Part shown: positions 1 to 8,854 of the stretch, in pieces | Numbering within the stretch: position 1 is the first letter of the stretch | Layout of the letters: each line of letters begins with the position of its first letter | DNA from: Caldilineaceae bacterium bin5 | GTDB taxonomy: Bacteria > Chloroflexota > Anaerolineae > Caldilineales > Caldilineaceae | Direction: 5' to 3' | Assembly: GCA_002238445.1 (NCBI GenBank) | Contig: MPML01000004.1 | Coordinates: 1-64,000 of the forward strand | Length of the DNA: 64,000 nucleotides | Made by a program: the position numbers and the translations under genes | Notes under the pieces: generated by a model | What the model saw: only the letters and a program-made list of their open reading frames with translations | The model's database searches: none | What the model was told of the DNA's origin: nothing

Positions 1-230
1 GGTTGGCGGCAGCCAGGTTGCTGGAGCGGCACGGCTGGAATGAGCGCACACGGTCGGTGAGGGATGGTTTTGTAGGGGGGCGTTGCGGGGGCGCCGCCCC
101 TGCACAAGGGAGGGCCGAAGGCCCGACCGCCCAAAATACAACAATGAGGGGATCAATAACACCTTTGCTCGCCTCGTTCAGGGTCGCAAGCTGATTGTGG
201 CTGAGTAGTAACTATTCTTGACATAAGTTG
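1..230 (+). repeat. Dispersed structured repeat, copy 1 (family A)
   Basis: The core at about 75-133 recurs at 8744-8802, 21324-21385 and 49784-49843. It contains two adjacent hairpins: a GC-rich stem at about 84-102 and GGGCC-GAA-GGCCC at about 112-124. The left flank (TGCTGGAGC, CGGTCGGTGAGG) and the right flank (CTCGCCTCGTTCAGGG, TGTGGCTGAGTAG) are also partly shared with other copies, so the whole element is roughly 200 bp and may begin before the window. No gene is seen in 1-460; bases 230-460 hold nothing I recognise. Confidence 0.8.
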
Positions 231-460
231 CCGAACTTGCTCATCCAAGCGCGCCAAGCGCACTAGCGCCTGGTGCTATCGTCGTCGTCATTTTAGAGGA
301 TTGTGGACCGGCAAAGGCAGTGGAAGAGAGGAATAGAACAGTGCAGATTGCAAGTTGTATGTCACAGGAAGTCAGCACAGGCATCGAGGGATGTGTTCGC
401 GACAGCGTATTGTCGGCTTGGGTCAAGTGCAGAGGCTAAATCCCTTTCGGCTAAGGGGCT

Positions 461-967
461 CTAGCTGTTTTCGTCCTCCCCACGGATAGATATGAGAGCA
501 CTGTTTGCTATATCTGCCCAGGGGCCCTGCAGGTTCTCACTTATCCATCGAATACGCTTTTCTGCCCTCGTTTCTCTGAATTCACCAAGTTGCCGCACCA
601 CAACTTCGGCTAATCCAGGCCGGGCAGGATAACGATCCTTGGCGATATGTGTAGGTAATCTGTCCAGAAGATCAAGCAGATGCTGACGTATCTCCTCTGT
701 GTCAGGAGACGCTATCCACACTTCGCGATCGTTGCTCGAGCCACCGCCGGAATGACGCATTAGCGGCCCGATCGGAATCGGATCGCGCTCGGGCCTTCGA
801 TGCGGGTGATTGGCGCAGTAAGTCCAAAAAGGGTTCTCGATTAAGACATGCCTGATCTCGCAGTAAGGATCCACGTCGGTATCCTCAGCTCTGCTGTAAC
901 CCTTTTCTCCGTGATTCCGGCGGTTAAACCAGCAGGTTCCACAGCAGTCTGAGCCGCCATTGGGCAT
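461..967 (-). CDS. Cys-rich hypothetical protein (168 aa)
   Basis: I do not recognise the family. The N-terminal third has Cys in CCGTC (residues 8-12), PYCEIR and TYCANHP, which could form a small metal or Fe-S site (inference). The rest is charged and probably helical, with DTEEIRQHLLDLLDRL followed by an Arg-rich C-terminal half; there is no signal peptide or membrane segment. I chose the ATG at 967 because AAAGGA lies 9 bases upstream; an upstream in-frame TTG (994) would fall inside the terminator of the preceding gene. The gene follows the lipoprotein gene on the same strand, but an intrinsic terminator separates them, so it is either expressed by read-through or from a promoter I cannot see. 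Confidence 0.7.
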   Translation of the reverse strand: MPNGGSDCCGTCWFNRRNHGEKGYSRAEDTDVDPYCEIRHVLIENPFWTYCANHPHRRPERDPIPIGPLMRHSGGGSSNDREVWIASPDTEEIRQHLLDLLDRLPTHIAKDRYPARPGLAEVVVRQLGEFRETRAEKRIRWISENLQGPWADIANSALISIRGEDENS

Positions 968-991
968 GGTAAGCATTCCTTTTGTGGGGTA

Positions 992-1031
992 CAAAAAGAG
1001 GCGAAAGCGTCAGACTCTCCGCTCTCGCCTC
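992..1031 (-). terminator. Rho-independent terminator after the lipoprotein gene
   Basis: On the minus strand GAGGCGAGAGCG (1031-1020) pairs with CGCTTTCGCCTC (1009-998), a 12-bp stem with one A-C mismatch and a 10-base loop. A run of five T follows directly (997-993). It lies 33 bases past the lipoprotein stop codon and 25 bases before the next gene's ATG. Confidence 0.75.
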
Positions 1032-1064
1032 TAACTTAAGACAGTTGAATTGCTGAGAGGACAA

Positions 1065-3545
1065 CTACTCCTGCGCAAATTCCGCGGTAACGTCCAGTTG
1101 GGCGCCCACTATCAGCGGCAGGAGATCCTCTGTGAACAGTGCGGAGACATTCGGGTCCGCAAGTGCGTTAGCAATGTCATCCGGGAGGAAAGGCGCGGCC
1201 AAGTCCAAGGTGCGGAGGATCGAAGGTGAGTCATAGTGAATGGTGAGGAGGATAACATCGTCGGCCACGACATTCAACTGGTTGGCCGATGATGTCAACA
1301 CCAGCTCCGAAACCTGCAGGCCATCGTAAAGAATGGAGGAGATATTGGCAGGCAGGGCAGGTAGGTTCACACCATGCTCTTGCAATTCGCTTGCGGCCAT
1401 TCCGGCGACAGAGGTGATTTCCGACCGATCCAGCGTGAGGCCGAGCGCAAGCACGGGGCGGTGTTCGGCGTCAATGTCGGGCGGCTCCATGCGTACTGCG
1501 GTCACATCGAAGGCGGGCGGCACGTCTACAGATGTCATTCCATCGGCCGGCGGGATCGACAGAGCGACGCCGATATCGGTCTTTTTGAGGAACTCAATGC
1601 CTACGCCAAGCATGCCGGGCGGGATGGGGATGAGTTCAGTCACGACCTGCTGGAGTGTCTCCATAGACTGATCGGTCCAGGAGATGACGGGGAGGTGTCC
1701 TCCGTTCGAGGCCAGATAGAGACTAGCGTCGATTATGTTGAGATCAAGCCGCTGGATGCCGAGGGACTGCATGTCGATGATGAATTGCGGCTGCAGTATC
1801 GACTGGCTGCCCAAGGGTATGCCCAAAATGGCAAGGGCTCCGTCCGCCTTTACTTCAACAGGCAGAGAGGAGAGTTTTGTTTCGGGCGCTTCCTGCCCTG
1901 CCAAGGCGAGCTGCACATCAACGCCGTTAGAGATAACGGGAGGCAGGTGCGGCAGGTATTCGCTGATCGTGCCGATAAAGGCGATATCGTCGGAAAGTGA
2001 GGAGACGACGACCAAGAGGCGATTCAGCGCGGCTTCGTCGTATTGTAAAGTCAGGAGGCTGCCGGAATCACCTACGAGTTCGATGGCGCCGGCTGATGTC
2101 GTCAGCTGGAGGGTGTCCGACCCGACGCCGCTAACTATGTCCATGACGAGCGGGGGCAGACCCACAGGCGGCAGCAGACCGACCAAATCGGCGAGTGAGA
2201 TGCCGAGGGCGGACATTACATAGCCGTCTCTGTCGATGGCGGCGCCGATTTTAAGAGCGGGTTCCATTGCTTCGGGCGCGGCTGCGAAGTTGGGGGCGGC
2301 CACGTCGTATTCTTCGCTAAAGGTCAATCCGTCTGTCGCGGGCAGATCCAATGACAGGCCAACGTTTGTTTTGGCTAGCAGACTTCGTAATACGGTGAGG
2401 CCGACGTCCACCATGCCTTCGGATACGCCGAGAAGGTCAACAGCAACATCTCCAATTGTGTCCAGCGACGAATCGGTCCAGAGAATGGAGGGCAACGGCT
2501 CCTGGTTGAGGGCAAGGTAGAGGCCGTCGGCCTGGATGCTCAGGTCCAATTTCTGGACGCTCATATTGGCCAAGAGGTCGAGCACAGTGGCCGGCAAGAG
2601 GGAGCCTGAGCCGACGGGAATGCCCCATACCCCTAACGAGCCGTCTTCGCCGACACTGGCGGGAATGGTAGGCAGGAGGGTATCGGCGGCAGGTTCACCG
2701 GTGAAGGAGACGATGACGTCGAGGTCCGCGCCGGTCAGTTTGGGAATGACTTCGCCGATCATGCCGCCCATTGACGGGTCGACAAAGGCGCTGACGATGG
2801 GCAGGAGGTTGTCCAGGCGTTCGGTGTCGTATGCGAGGCCCGGCAGGTCGGTGCTGTCGAGGGCGAGATCGATGCCGTTGGGTTGGGTAGCCAGGGAGAA
2901 CTGCTGCACGCCAACCGCCGACAATATCTGAAGGGCCATTGGCGGAAGTTCCACGCCAAGGGATGCGCCCAGGGCCTGCTCAATTTCTGCCAAGGGAATA
3001 CCTTCGAACGACGCTTTGCCGTCTGCGTCGAAGGCCAGGCTTGCAAACTGGAGCGGTCCGATGGTGGTCTCGGGCGCTGAATCCTGCCCAACCAACTCTT
3101 CCCCCGTCCAGCGGGGAATGTTATCGCCGGCAGTGGGGAGAATGATGATTGCGCCGAGGCCTATCTGTCGTAACCCGGACAGTGCTGAAGCTCCTTGCTC
3201 TGCACCGGGGACATTGGCCAGGATTTGGGTCAGCAATTCTGCCGATTCGTCACTCCACTTCAGATAGGGGAGAGGCTCTCCATCAGCGTAGAGGAAGATT
3301 CCGTGGTAGCCGATTCGAGCTTCGAGAACATCGACACCGGCAACAGCGAACTGATCCAACATTGGTTGTTGAAGAATCTGCCCAATTTGGAAGCCGAGTA
3401 CAGTGCCATTGCCATTGCCATCGATTCTGATCGGAACGGACGGGAGGTTGAACAGCGTAGAGCCGCCGTCGCCGCCGCCATTACAGGCGCCCAGAACCAG
3501 AATGAAAGCCAGGATAATAACAATTTTTCGGAGTAAGGCCGGCAC
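1065..3545 (-). CDS. Secreted lipoprotein with a threefold internal repeat (826 aa)
   Basis: The start is GTG at 3545: AAGGAGG lies 6 bases upstream, and the protein then begins with a short lipoprotein signal peptide ending in the lipobox LGAC (Cys about residue 21) followed by a Gly-rich linker. An in-frame TTG at 3614 lacks these signals. The mature part is built from three copies of a two-part module. Part A (LDLSIQADGLYLALN, then W-x-D) centres near residues 83, 339 and 606. Part B (LATQPNGIDLALDS, then a Y-D motif) centres near 226, 489 and 753. The period is about 260 residues. The alternating hydrophobic pattern suggests beta-rich or lipid-binding domains (inference). I do not recognise a named family. 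A sigma70-like promoter lies upstream and an intrinsic terminator downstream, so it is probably monocistronic. Confidence 0.8.
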   Translation of the reverse strand: MPALLRKIVIILAFILVLGACNGGGDGGSTLFNLPSVPIRIDGNGNGTVLGFQIGQILQQPMLDQFAVAGVDVLEARIGYHGIFLYADGEPLPYLKWSDESAELLTQILANVPGAEQGASALSGLRQIGLGAIIILPTAGDNIPRWTGEELVGQDSAPETTIGPLQFASLAFDADGKASFEGIPLAEIEQALGASLGVELPPMALQILSAVGVQQFSLATQPNGIDLALDSTDLPGLAYDTERLDNLLPIVSAFVDPSMGGMIGEVIPKLTGADLDVIVSFTGEPAADTLLPTIPASVGEDGSLGVWGIPVGSGSLLPATVLDLLANMSVQKLDLSIQADGLYLALNQEPLPSILWTDSSLDTIGDVAVDLLGVSEGMVDVGLTVLRSLLAKTNVGLSLDLPATDGLTFSEEYDVAAPNFAAAPEAMEPALKIGAAIDRDGYVMSALGISLADLVGLLPPVGLPPLVMDIVSGVGSDTLQLTTSAGAIELVGDSGSLLTLQYDEAALNRLLVVVSSLSDDIAFIGTISEYLPHLPPVISNGVDVQLALAGQEAPETKLSSLPVEVKADGALAILGIPLGSQSILQPQFIIDMQSLGIQRLDLNIIDASLYLASNGGHLPVISWTDQSMETLQQVVTELIPIPPGMLGVGIEFLKKTDIGVALSIPPADGMTSVDVPPAFDVTAVRMEPPDIDAEHRPVLALGLTLDRSEITSVAGMAASELQEHGVNLPALPANISSILYDGLQVSELVLTSSANQLNVVADDVILLTIHYDSPSILRTLDLAAPFLPDDIANALADPNVSALFTEDLLPLIVGAQLDVTAEFAQE

Positions 3546-3632
3546 AAGCCGCCTCCTTATGGGTGCGTAACAAAGATAAGCAGATAAAATGCGGCGACGG
3601 CGCGGACGCGTCAACCGATCTCGGTTGGCATT

Positions 3633-3661
3633 GTTATATCACGATTCATTCGGAATGACAA
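3633..3661 (-). promoter_or_regulatory. Sigma70-like promoter for the lipoprotein gene
   Basis: On the minus strand TTGTCA (3661-3656) and TATAAC (3638-3633) are separated by 17 bases. Transcription would begin near 3626, giving an approximately 80-base leader to the GTG start at 3545. Confidence 0.5.
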
Positions 3662-3986
3662 TGCCGTAACTAAAGCTCTGGTGAACGTTGACCAGACGAT
3701 GCGCCTGCACTACCTGGCGGCCTCAAGAGGCTGGTCGAGACATACAACCACCAAGCTTTTCGGGCACCTTCCAAGATTACCATACATCTTACAATAGGTC
3801 ACAAGGAGACACAAAACCGCTAATTGGAACAAGGAAATTTACTCCGGCTATATAGAGTAGTGAAGGCGTATGAGATTAGTAGTTCAATTAATTCCCGTTC
3901 CACCGTCTATGGGGTCTTGAGTTGGCCTATTGTGTGATGAAGCGAGGGACGGAGCGTATTGCACAGTGGATTACAAATCGCTCTTT
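3662..3986. other. Intergenic region, no gene seen
   Basis: This AT-richer stretch lies between the lipoprotein promoter and the 3' end of murE. No ORF with a plausible ribosome binding site, no strong hairpin and no repeat was found. Confidence 0.5.
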
Positions 3987-5747
3987 TCAATTCAAATCAG
4001 GCTCTTTGGTGCGGGCGCGCAGGGCGGACAGCATGGCCTCTTGTTCGTTCCATGGGAATTCGGTCTCGCCGTAGCACATACTGCGTTCGTGGCCCTTGCC
4101 AAAGGAGGCGACAACATCGCCGGCGCGGGCCATCTCGACACCGAATCTGATCGCCTCGGCGCGGTCGGGGACGATGGCGAAGCGAGGGGCGAGGAACTCG
4201 GCTTTTGTACGTGTGAGCCGCTCGATACTTTCGACTTCTCTTTCTGAATGCACGTTCTTTTCTGCTGCGGATCCGGTGATGGCGTCCTGTATGCCGGCTG
4301 CAATTTCCTGATTAATGTCTCCCAGGTCCTCGGTGCGAGGATCTTCGGCGGTGATGACTGTGAAGTCGGCGAGCCGCCCGCTGACCTGGCCCATCAGGCG
4401 GCGTTTGCCCCGATCGCGCAGACCGGCGCAGCCGAAGATAGCGATCAGTCTTCCTTTTCTCCGGTCTTCTTCCGCTGCTACCAGAGGGCGAAGTGTTTCC
4501 AGGGCCCGTTCGAGACTTGCTGGGGAGTGCGCGAAGTCGACGACGGCCAGAAAATCCTGGCCGGTATTCATGCGCTGCATTCGCCCCAAGACAGCAGAGA
4601 GGGAGGCAACACCATTGCGGATCTGTTCGGGCGGGATGCCGAGGCCAAGAGTTACGGCAGACGCGCAGAGGATGTTGGACACATTAAACTCGCCGATCAG
4701 CCGGGTCTCCATCGGTATGAAACCGCCCTGCCAGACCAGATCAAAGCGGGTGGCGGCGGGCAGATACTCAATGTTGCGGGCGTGCACATCGGCGCTGGAG
4801 TCGGACACGCTATATGTATATAACGTCACGCCGTCTACTTCGAGGCGGGTTTTCTCTTCAGCCAACACTGTCCGTAAAGGCTGGCAGCTGTTGTCGTCCA
4901 GGTTGAAGACGGCGATACGGGGCACGCCCGGTTTGGGCGCGGAGTGGAACAGGCCGCGGAAGAGCAGGAACTTGGCGGCCTGGTATGCTTCGAAAGAGCC
5001 GTGAATGTCGAGGTGCTCGTGGGTGATATTGGTCAGGGCGGCAACATCGTAGTCGACCGCTGCCACGCGTTTCTGGTCGAGGCCGAAGCTGGTGCTTTCA
5101 ACAACAGCATATTGGCAGCCAGCGGAATGCATTTGGGCCAGAAATGCTTGCACAGTCGGCGCGTCCGGCGTCGTCACGTGCAGCCCGGTTGCCTGCTCGA
5201 CGCCGGCGATGCGGGCGCCGACGGTGGTTATGACGCCGACAGGTGCGGAACGGCTGAGAATCGCCTCCAGGATTGAGCAGGTTGTGGTCTTGCCATCGGT
5301 GCCTGTCACGCCGATGACGGCCTGGGCGCGGCTGGGGAAATCATGGAACGCGGCACTGAGCCAGGCAAGTGCTTCGCGGCTGTCAGTCACCTGGACATAG
5401 GGTAGGTCTGCGTGTTGCGGCCACCAGCTGTTTTCTTTCAGCAAGGCCAGTGGATGGCTGCCGACCACGGCGCCGGCGCCGGCGGAAACGGCTTGGGGAA
5501 TGAAGCAGTGCCCGTCCTGTTGCAGGCCCGGTACGGCTACGAAGAGCGTGTCGGCGCTGACTTGGCGGCTGTCGTCGGTGATGCTGCGTACGGCAACGGC
5601 CGGCGCAGGAGCGTCGCCGGGTAGGCGGAGTCTGCGCGGGAGCTGCGCCAGCAAGGTTGGCAGCGGTCGTTCACCGTCATTCACGGATTTGGTACTTCGG
5701 GCGGCCTCTGTATCTGGCTGTTCCGAAATCGGGGCGTCCGCCGTCAT
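3987..5747 (-). CDS. murE: UDP-N-acetylmuramyl-tripeptide synthetase (MurE)
   Basis: This cytoplasmic Mur ligase adds the third amino acid to UDP-MurNAc-L-Ala-D-Glu, using ATP. Visible motifs are the P-loop GTDGKTTT (149-156), ESTSFGL (217-223), the THEHLDIHG motif (242-250) and the Lys of AAKFLLF (259), which is carbamylated in the family. The C-terminal domain has EDPRTED near 468-474, at the place of the DNPR motif that selects meso-diaminopimelate in E. coli. The Asn is absent, so the third amino acid cannot be assigned safely. ESTSFGL has Phe where family members usually have His (SSHGL). The length of 586 aa is above the usual ~490-500, with a variable N-terminal tail of about 40 residues and an insertion after EDPR. 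The ATG at 5747 overlaps the upstream stop codon (ATGA), indicating translational coupling; longer in-frame starts would lie inside the upstream gene. Confidence 0.9.
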   Translation of the reverse strand: MTADAPISEQPDTEAARSTKSVNDGERPLPTLLAQLPRRLRLPGDAPAPAVAVRSITDDSRQVSADTLFVAVPGLQQDGHCFIPQAVSAGAGAVVGSHPLALLKENSWWPQHADLPYVQVTDSREALAWLSAAFHDFPSRAQAVIGVTGTDGKTTTCSILEAILSRSAPVGVITTVGARIAGVEQATGLHVTTPDAPTVQAFLAQMHSAGCQYAVVESTSFGLDQKRVAAVDYDVAALTNITHEHLDIHGSFEAYQAAKFLLFRGLFHSAPKPGVPRIAVFNLDDNSCQPLRTVLAEEKTRLEVDGVTLYTYSVSDSSADVHARNIEYLPAATRFDLVWQGGFIPMETRLIGEFNVSNILCASAVTLGLGIPPEQIRNGVASLSAVLGRMQRMNTGQDFLAVVDFAHSPASLERALETLRPLVAAEEDRRKGRLIAIFGCAGLRDRGKRRLMGQVSGRLADFTVITAEDPRTEDLGDINQEIAAGIQDAITGSAAEKNVHSEREVESIERLTRTKAEFLAPRFAIVPDRAEAIRFGVEMARAGDVVASFGKGHERSMCYGETEFPWNEQEAMLSALRARTKEPDLN

Positions 5748-7561
5748 AGCTCGTCTGTTCCGGCGTTCCCGTCGCGCGCTACTGAGACACCGGCGACCAG
5801 AATCAGCAGGAAAAAGACGGCCGCGCCCCCTACCCAAATCGGCGGTATCCGGGTGAGGCTATCGGTGACATTTCCTGAGCTGAGGGCGGTAGATGTCGGG
5901 GTGGGCGGGGGCTGCTCGCCGTTATCGCCTGGCGTAGGCGTGCTGGTTGGCGTTTCGTCGGTCGCTGGAGGCGGCGGCAGCGTTGCGGATATGGTAGACG
6001 CAGGATCTGGTGTCGCGGTCGGCGTCTCAGTGGCAGTAGGCGTTGCGGTTGGTGCATTAGGGTCCGGCGTTGCGGTTGGCGTGCAAACGGCCGATGGCGT
6101 ATCGGTGGGCGCGTTGGGATCCGGTGTTGCGGTCGACGTGCCGGTGGCAGTCGGCGTCGCGGTCGGCGCACTGGTGTCGGGTGTAGCGGTCGGCGCATTT
6201 GGATCCGGCGTTGCGGTCAACGTGCCAGTTACTGTTGGCGTAGCGGCGGGCGCATGAGGGTCGTGCAACACGATGAGCGTACATGCGTCGGTCGGCGTAG
6301 GGGTAGGCGCATCAGGATCGTGCGTCGGGGTGGCAGTTGGCGTGCTTGTGGGCAGGCTGGGATCGGGCGTGGCAGTGACGGTTGGCGTCTCGGTAGGGAG
6401 CGGCGTTTCGGTTACGGTCGGCGAAACTGAAGGCGTGGCGGTGGGAACCCTGGGCAGCACGGCAGGATCCAAAGGTGTAATTTGGGCCGACGAAAGGAAG
6501 GAGAAGCCGCTGTCGAGGGTACGAAGCACGCCATCCTGCTCGGTGCCGGCGTAGGTGACGCCGACAAAGGTTGACGAGGAAGCCAGACGGAAAACGGGAT
6601 TGGTATAGGCGGCGCCATTGACTGACACGCGCGTCCAGTCCGGTACACCCTCGGTCCACAGTCCAACATTGGTGCCGACGACGACTTCCTGGCCACTGAT
6701 GGTCAGGTCGTAGATGACAACACCGGCGGGGAAGGAGGGATCCTGCAGCCAGTTGTAGCCGTCATCGCTCAGGTAGAGGCCGGAGGCGAAGGTGCCTACA
6801 TATAAACGGCCATCCAGCATTGTCATGCCGCGGGCGATGATGCCGGCTGGCAAGTTGACCCGTTCCCAGTCAACGGCTGACGGCGTCAAGCGCCAGACGC
6901 CGTCATGGGTGCCGGCATAGAGGGCGCCGTCTTTATCTGCAAAGGCGCGCACGCGCAGGGCGCTGCCGGTCAGGCCTTCGCCGAACCACTCCCAGCTCAG
7001 GCCGCCGTCAAGGCTGCGCACAACACCGTCAAAGCGGGTACCAGCGTAGAAGACGGTCTGTCCGTTCTCGATGCGGGTGAAAAGGCGACCAACGCCGCTG
7101 CTGGGCGTGAGTACCTGGTTGATTGAATGCTCCTGCCGCCAGGTCAGGCCGCCGTCCTCGCTAATGAACAGATGGCCGGCGCCGCCGTCGGCGGCCAAGA
7201 CCCGGTTTCCATCCTGCGGGTCGAAACGAATGGAAGCGACAGAGGTATCGGCAGGCAGGTCAACGCTGGCTCGGCTCCAGGTGTGACCGCCGTCAGTGCT
7301 ACGATAGATGCCGGCGGGCACCGGTACGTTGAGTGTGCCGGCAACGACGATACTGGGGTCATCGGGGGATACGTCGAGGCCGATGATGCTATTAGAGAAA
7401 GGGACAAAGCCCGACTGGGCGAAGATTTGACCGCTGGCAGGGGCGATCAGGATTGCCAAAATAGCAAGGATCAGCCACAGTCGTTTTGAAGTCAGGGGAA
7501 TGGTGAATTTCGTTACCGGGCGGTGTTTGCCGCGCAGTTCTTGCTGGTGGCCAGCGTGCAT
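5744..7561 (-). CDS. Asp-box propeller membrane protein with Thr/Pro stalk (605 aa)
   Basis: The N-terminus has a hydrophobic segment (LWLILAILAILI), a signal peptide or anchor. A propeller-like region follows with Asp-box motifs STDGGHTW, SEDGGLTW, SLDGGLSW and SDDGYNW (about residues 80-370). It resembles BNR/YCF48-type or sialidase-like folds but carries no sialidase catalytic signature. Residues about 380-560 are a low-complexity Thr/Pro/Ala stalk (TATPDPNAPT type), then comes one membrane helix (WVGGAAVFFLLILVAGV) and a short tail. The likely arrangement is an extracellular propeller held off the membrane on a stalk. The ATG at 7561 is chosen because GGGAGG lies just upstream; an in-frame TTG at 7573 has no comparable site. 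Its stop overlaps the murE start by 4 bases, so the two are probably one operon. The function is unknown. Confidence 0.8.
   Translation of the reverse strand: MHAGHQQELRGKHRPVTKFTIPLTSKRLWLILAILAILIAPASGQIFAQSGFVPFSNSIIGLDVSPDDPSIVVAGTLNVPVPAGIYRSTDGGHTWSRASVDLPADTSVASIRFDPQDGNRVLAADGGAGHLFISEDGGLTWRQEHSINQVLTPSSGVGRLFTRIENGQTVFYAGTRFDGVVRSLDGGLSWEWFGEGLTGSALRVRAFADKDGALYAGTHDGVWRLTPSAVDWERVNLPAGIIARGMTMLDGRLYVGTFASGLYLSDDGYNWLQDPSFPAGVVIYDLTISGQEVVVGTNVGLWTEGVPDWTRVSVNGAAYTNPVFRLASSSTFVGVTYAGTEQDGVLRTLDSGFSFLSSAQITPLDPAVLPRVPTATPSVSPTVTETPLPTETPTVTATPDPSLPTSTPTATPTHDPDAPTPTPTDACTLIVLHDPHAPAATPTVTGTLTATPDPNAPTATPDTSAPTATPTATGTSTATPDPNAPTDTPSAVCTPTATPDPNAPTATPTATETPTATPDPASTISATLPPPPATDETPTSTPTPGDNGEQPPPTPTSTALSSGNVTDSLTRIPPIWVGGAAVFFLLILVAGVSVARDGNAGTDEL
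5983..6440 (-). repeat. In-frame Thr/Pro-coding tandem repeats
   Basis: Degenerate short repeats encode TATPDPNAPT-like units in the stalk of the membrane protein. At DNA level they appear on the plus strand as repeated GGCGTTGCGGTCGGCG-like blocks. Such repeats are prone to length change, so the stalk may vary between strains (inference). Confidence 0.7.
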
Positions 7562-7599
7562 AGGCCCTCCCAAAAGGGCGTCGGAGAGGTGATGAGGAA

Positions 7600-7627
7600 A
7601 TTATACGACAGACAAACTATAGCACAA
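7600..7627 (-). promoter_or_regulatory. Promoter candidate for the propeller-murE operon
   Basis: On the minus strand TTGTGC (7627-7622) and a perfect TATAAT (7605-7600) are separated by 16 bases. Transcription would begin near 7593, about 30 bases before the ATG at 7561. Confidence 0.4.
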
Positions 7628-7740
7628 AAGCTTTCTTTCTTGCTTCAGGTGGGTGTTTTGTTGTTAGTTTTATGTGATTCCGGTTATGGATGATGGTTTG
7701 AGGGCTGGGGTTGGTCAGATTTGAGGAATTCTTGATTTAT

Positions 7741-8425
7741 GTCCGCGAAGGGCCGCGAAGAACTGCAACTGAAACACCTTTTGTCCACGAAGGGCCGCGA
7801 AGGGCCGCGAAGAACTGCAACTGAAACACCTTTTGTCCACGAAGGGCCGCGAAGGGCCGCGAAGAACTGCAACTGCAACATCTTTTGTCCACGGAGGGCC
7901 ACGGAGGGCCACGGAGAACTGCAACTACAAAACCTTTTGTCCACGAAGGGCCGCGAAGAACTACAACTGCAACATCTTTTGTCCACGGAGGGCCACGGAG
8001 GACCACGGAGAACTGCAACTGCACCATCTTTTGTCCACGAAGGGCCACGGAGGACCACGGAGAACTGCAACTGCAACGTCTTTTGTCCACGGAGGGCCGC
8101 GAAGGGCCTCGGAGAACTGCAACTACAACACCTTTTGTCCACGGAGGGCCGCGAAGGGCCTCGGAGAACTGCAACTACAACACCTTTTGTCCACGAAGGG
8201 CCGCGAAGGGCCGCGAAGAACTGCAACTGCAACATCTTTTGTCCACGGAGAGCCACGGAGAGCCACGGAGGACCACGGGGAACTGCAACTGCACCATCTT
8301 TTGTCCACGAAGGGCCGCGAAGAACTGCAACTACAACATCTTTTGTCCACGGAGGACCACGGAGAACTGCAACTGCAACATCTTTTGTCTACGAAGGGCC
8401 ACTAAGAGCTACGAAGAACACTTTT
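7741..8425 (+). repeat. Nested minisatellite, about 14 units of 42/52/62 bp
   Basis: Thirteen clear units plus a decayed fourteenth lie head to tail. Each runs from GTCCACG to CATCTTTT. A unit holds two, three or four copies of a 10-bp subrepeat (type GGCCACGGAG or GGCCGCGAAG) followed by a constant part reading AACTGCAACTGCAACATC. Unit starts are 7741, 7783, 7835, 7887, 7939, 7981, 8033, 8085, 8137, 8189, 8241, 8303, 8345 and 8387. Units therefore differ by exact 10-bp steps. Long open frames cross it on both strands only because the repeat lacks stop codons; none has a plausible start signal. Confidence 0.9.
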
Positions 8426-8664
8426 CTGGCAGGTGATAGTAGGGGAACATGAAAATGAGGCCGGAAAAGGGTCCATGACGTCCGTGAACGTTCTGCATGT
8501 GCTGTTTTTTGTATTGTCTTCTCTTAATGTTAACGCCCCCTGGTGATCCCACTCTTACGCGAAATACTGTTTCGTTTTCAGGCTTCTGGTCGCTACTACG
8601 CCTTAGACGGGGCCTGTCCTGAGCAGTTCTTTATTTCCGCCGCGGTTGAGGTTATCTGATTGCA

Positions 8665-8835
8665 TATTGGTCTGGCAGGCTACAGGTCGATCTGGCCGCA
8701 CGGCTGGTATGAAGACGTAAGGTCGGTGAGGCGTGGTTTTGGAGGGGGGCGTTGCGGGGGCGCAGCCCCTGCACAAGGGAGGGCCGAAGGCCCGACCGCC
8801 CAGATGGATGTAATGAATGGTAGTGAGGGGGTATT
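8665..8835 (+). repeat. Dispersed structured repeat, copy 2 (family A)
   Basis: The core at 8744-8802 is nearly identical to copy 1 and the left flank (CACGGCTGGTATGA, GGTCGGTGAGG) is shared. The right flank diverges soon after the core. It lies between the minisatellite and the 3' end of the minus-strand Asp-box gene. Bases 8426-8664 hold no gene. Confidence 0.8.
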
Positions 8836-8854
8836 GGTTGGCGGGAAACAGTTG

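Noticed and set aside
241..426. 61-codon minus-strand ORF
   Set aside because: No ribosome site and no protein-like features; intergenic DNA beside repeat copy 1.
7741..8425. CRISPR array
   Set aside because: The units have no fixed repeat plus unique spacers; all parts of every unit are related, and no cas genes are near.
7684..8452. Long ORFs of 145-237 codons on both strands over the minisatellite
   Set aside because: They arise because the repeat has no stop codons in several frames; no ribosome site, and the products are pure repeats in every frame.
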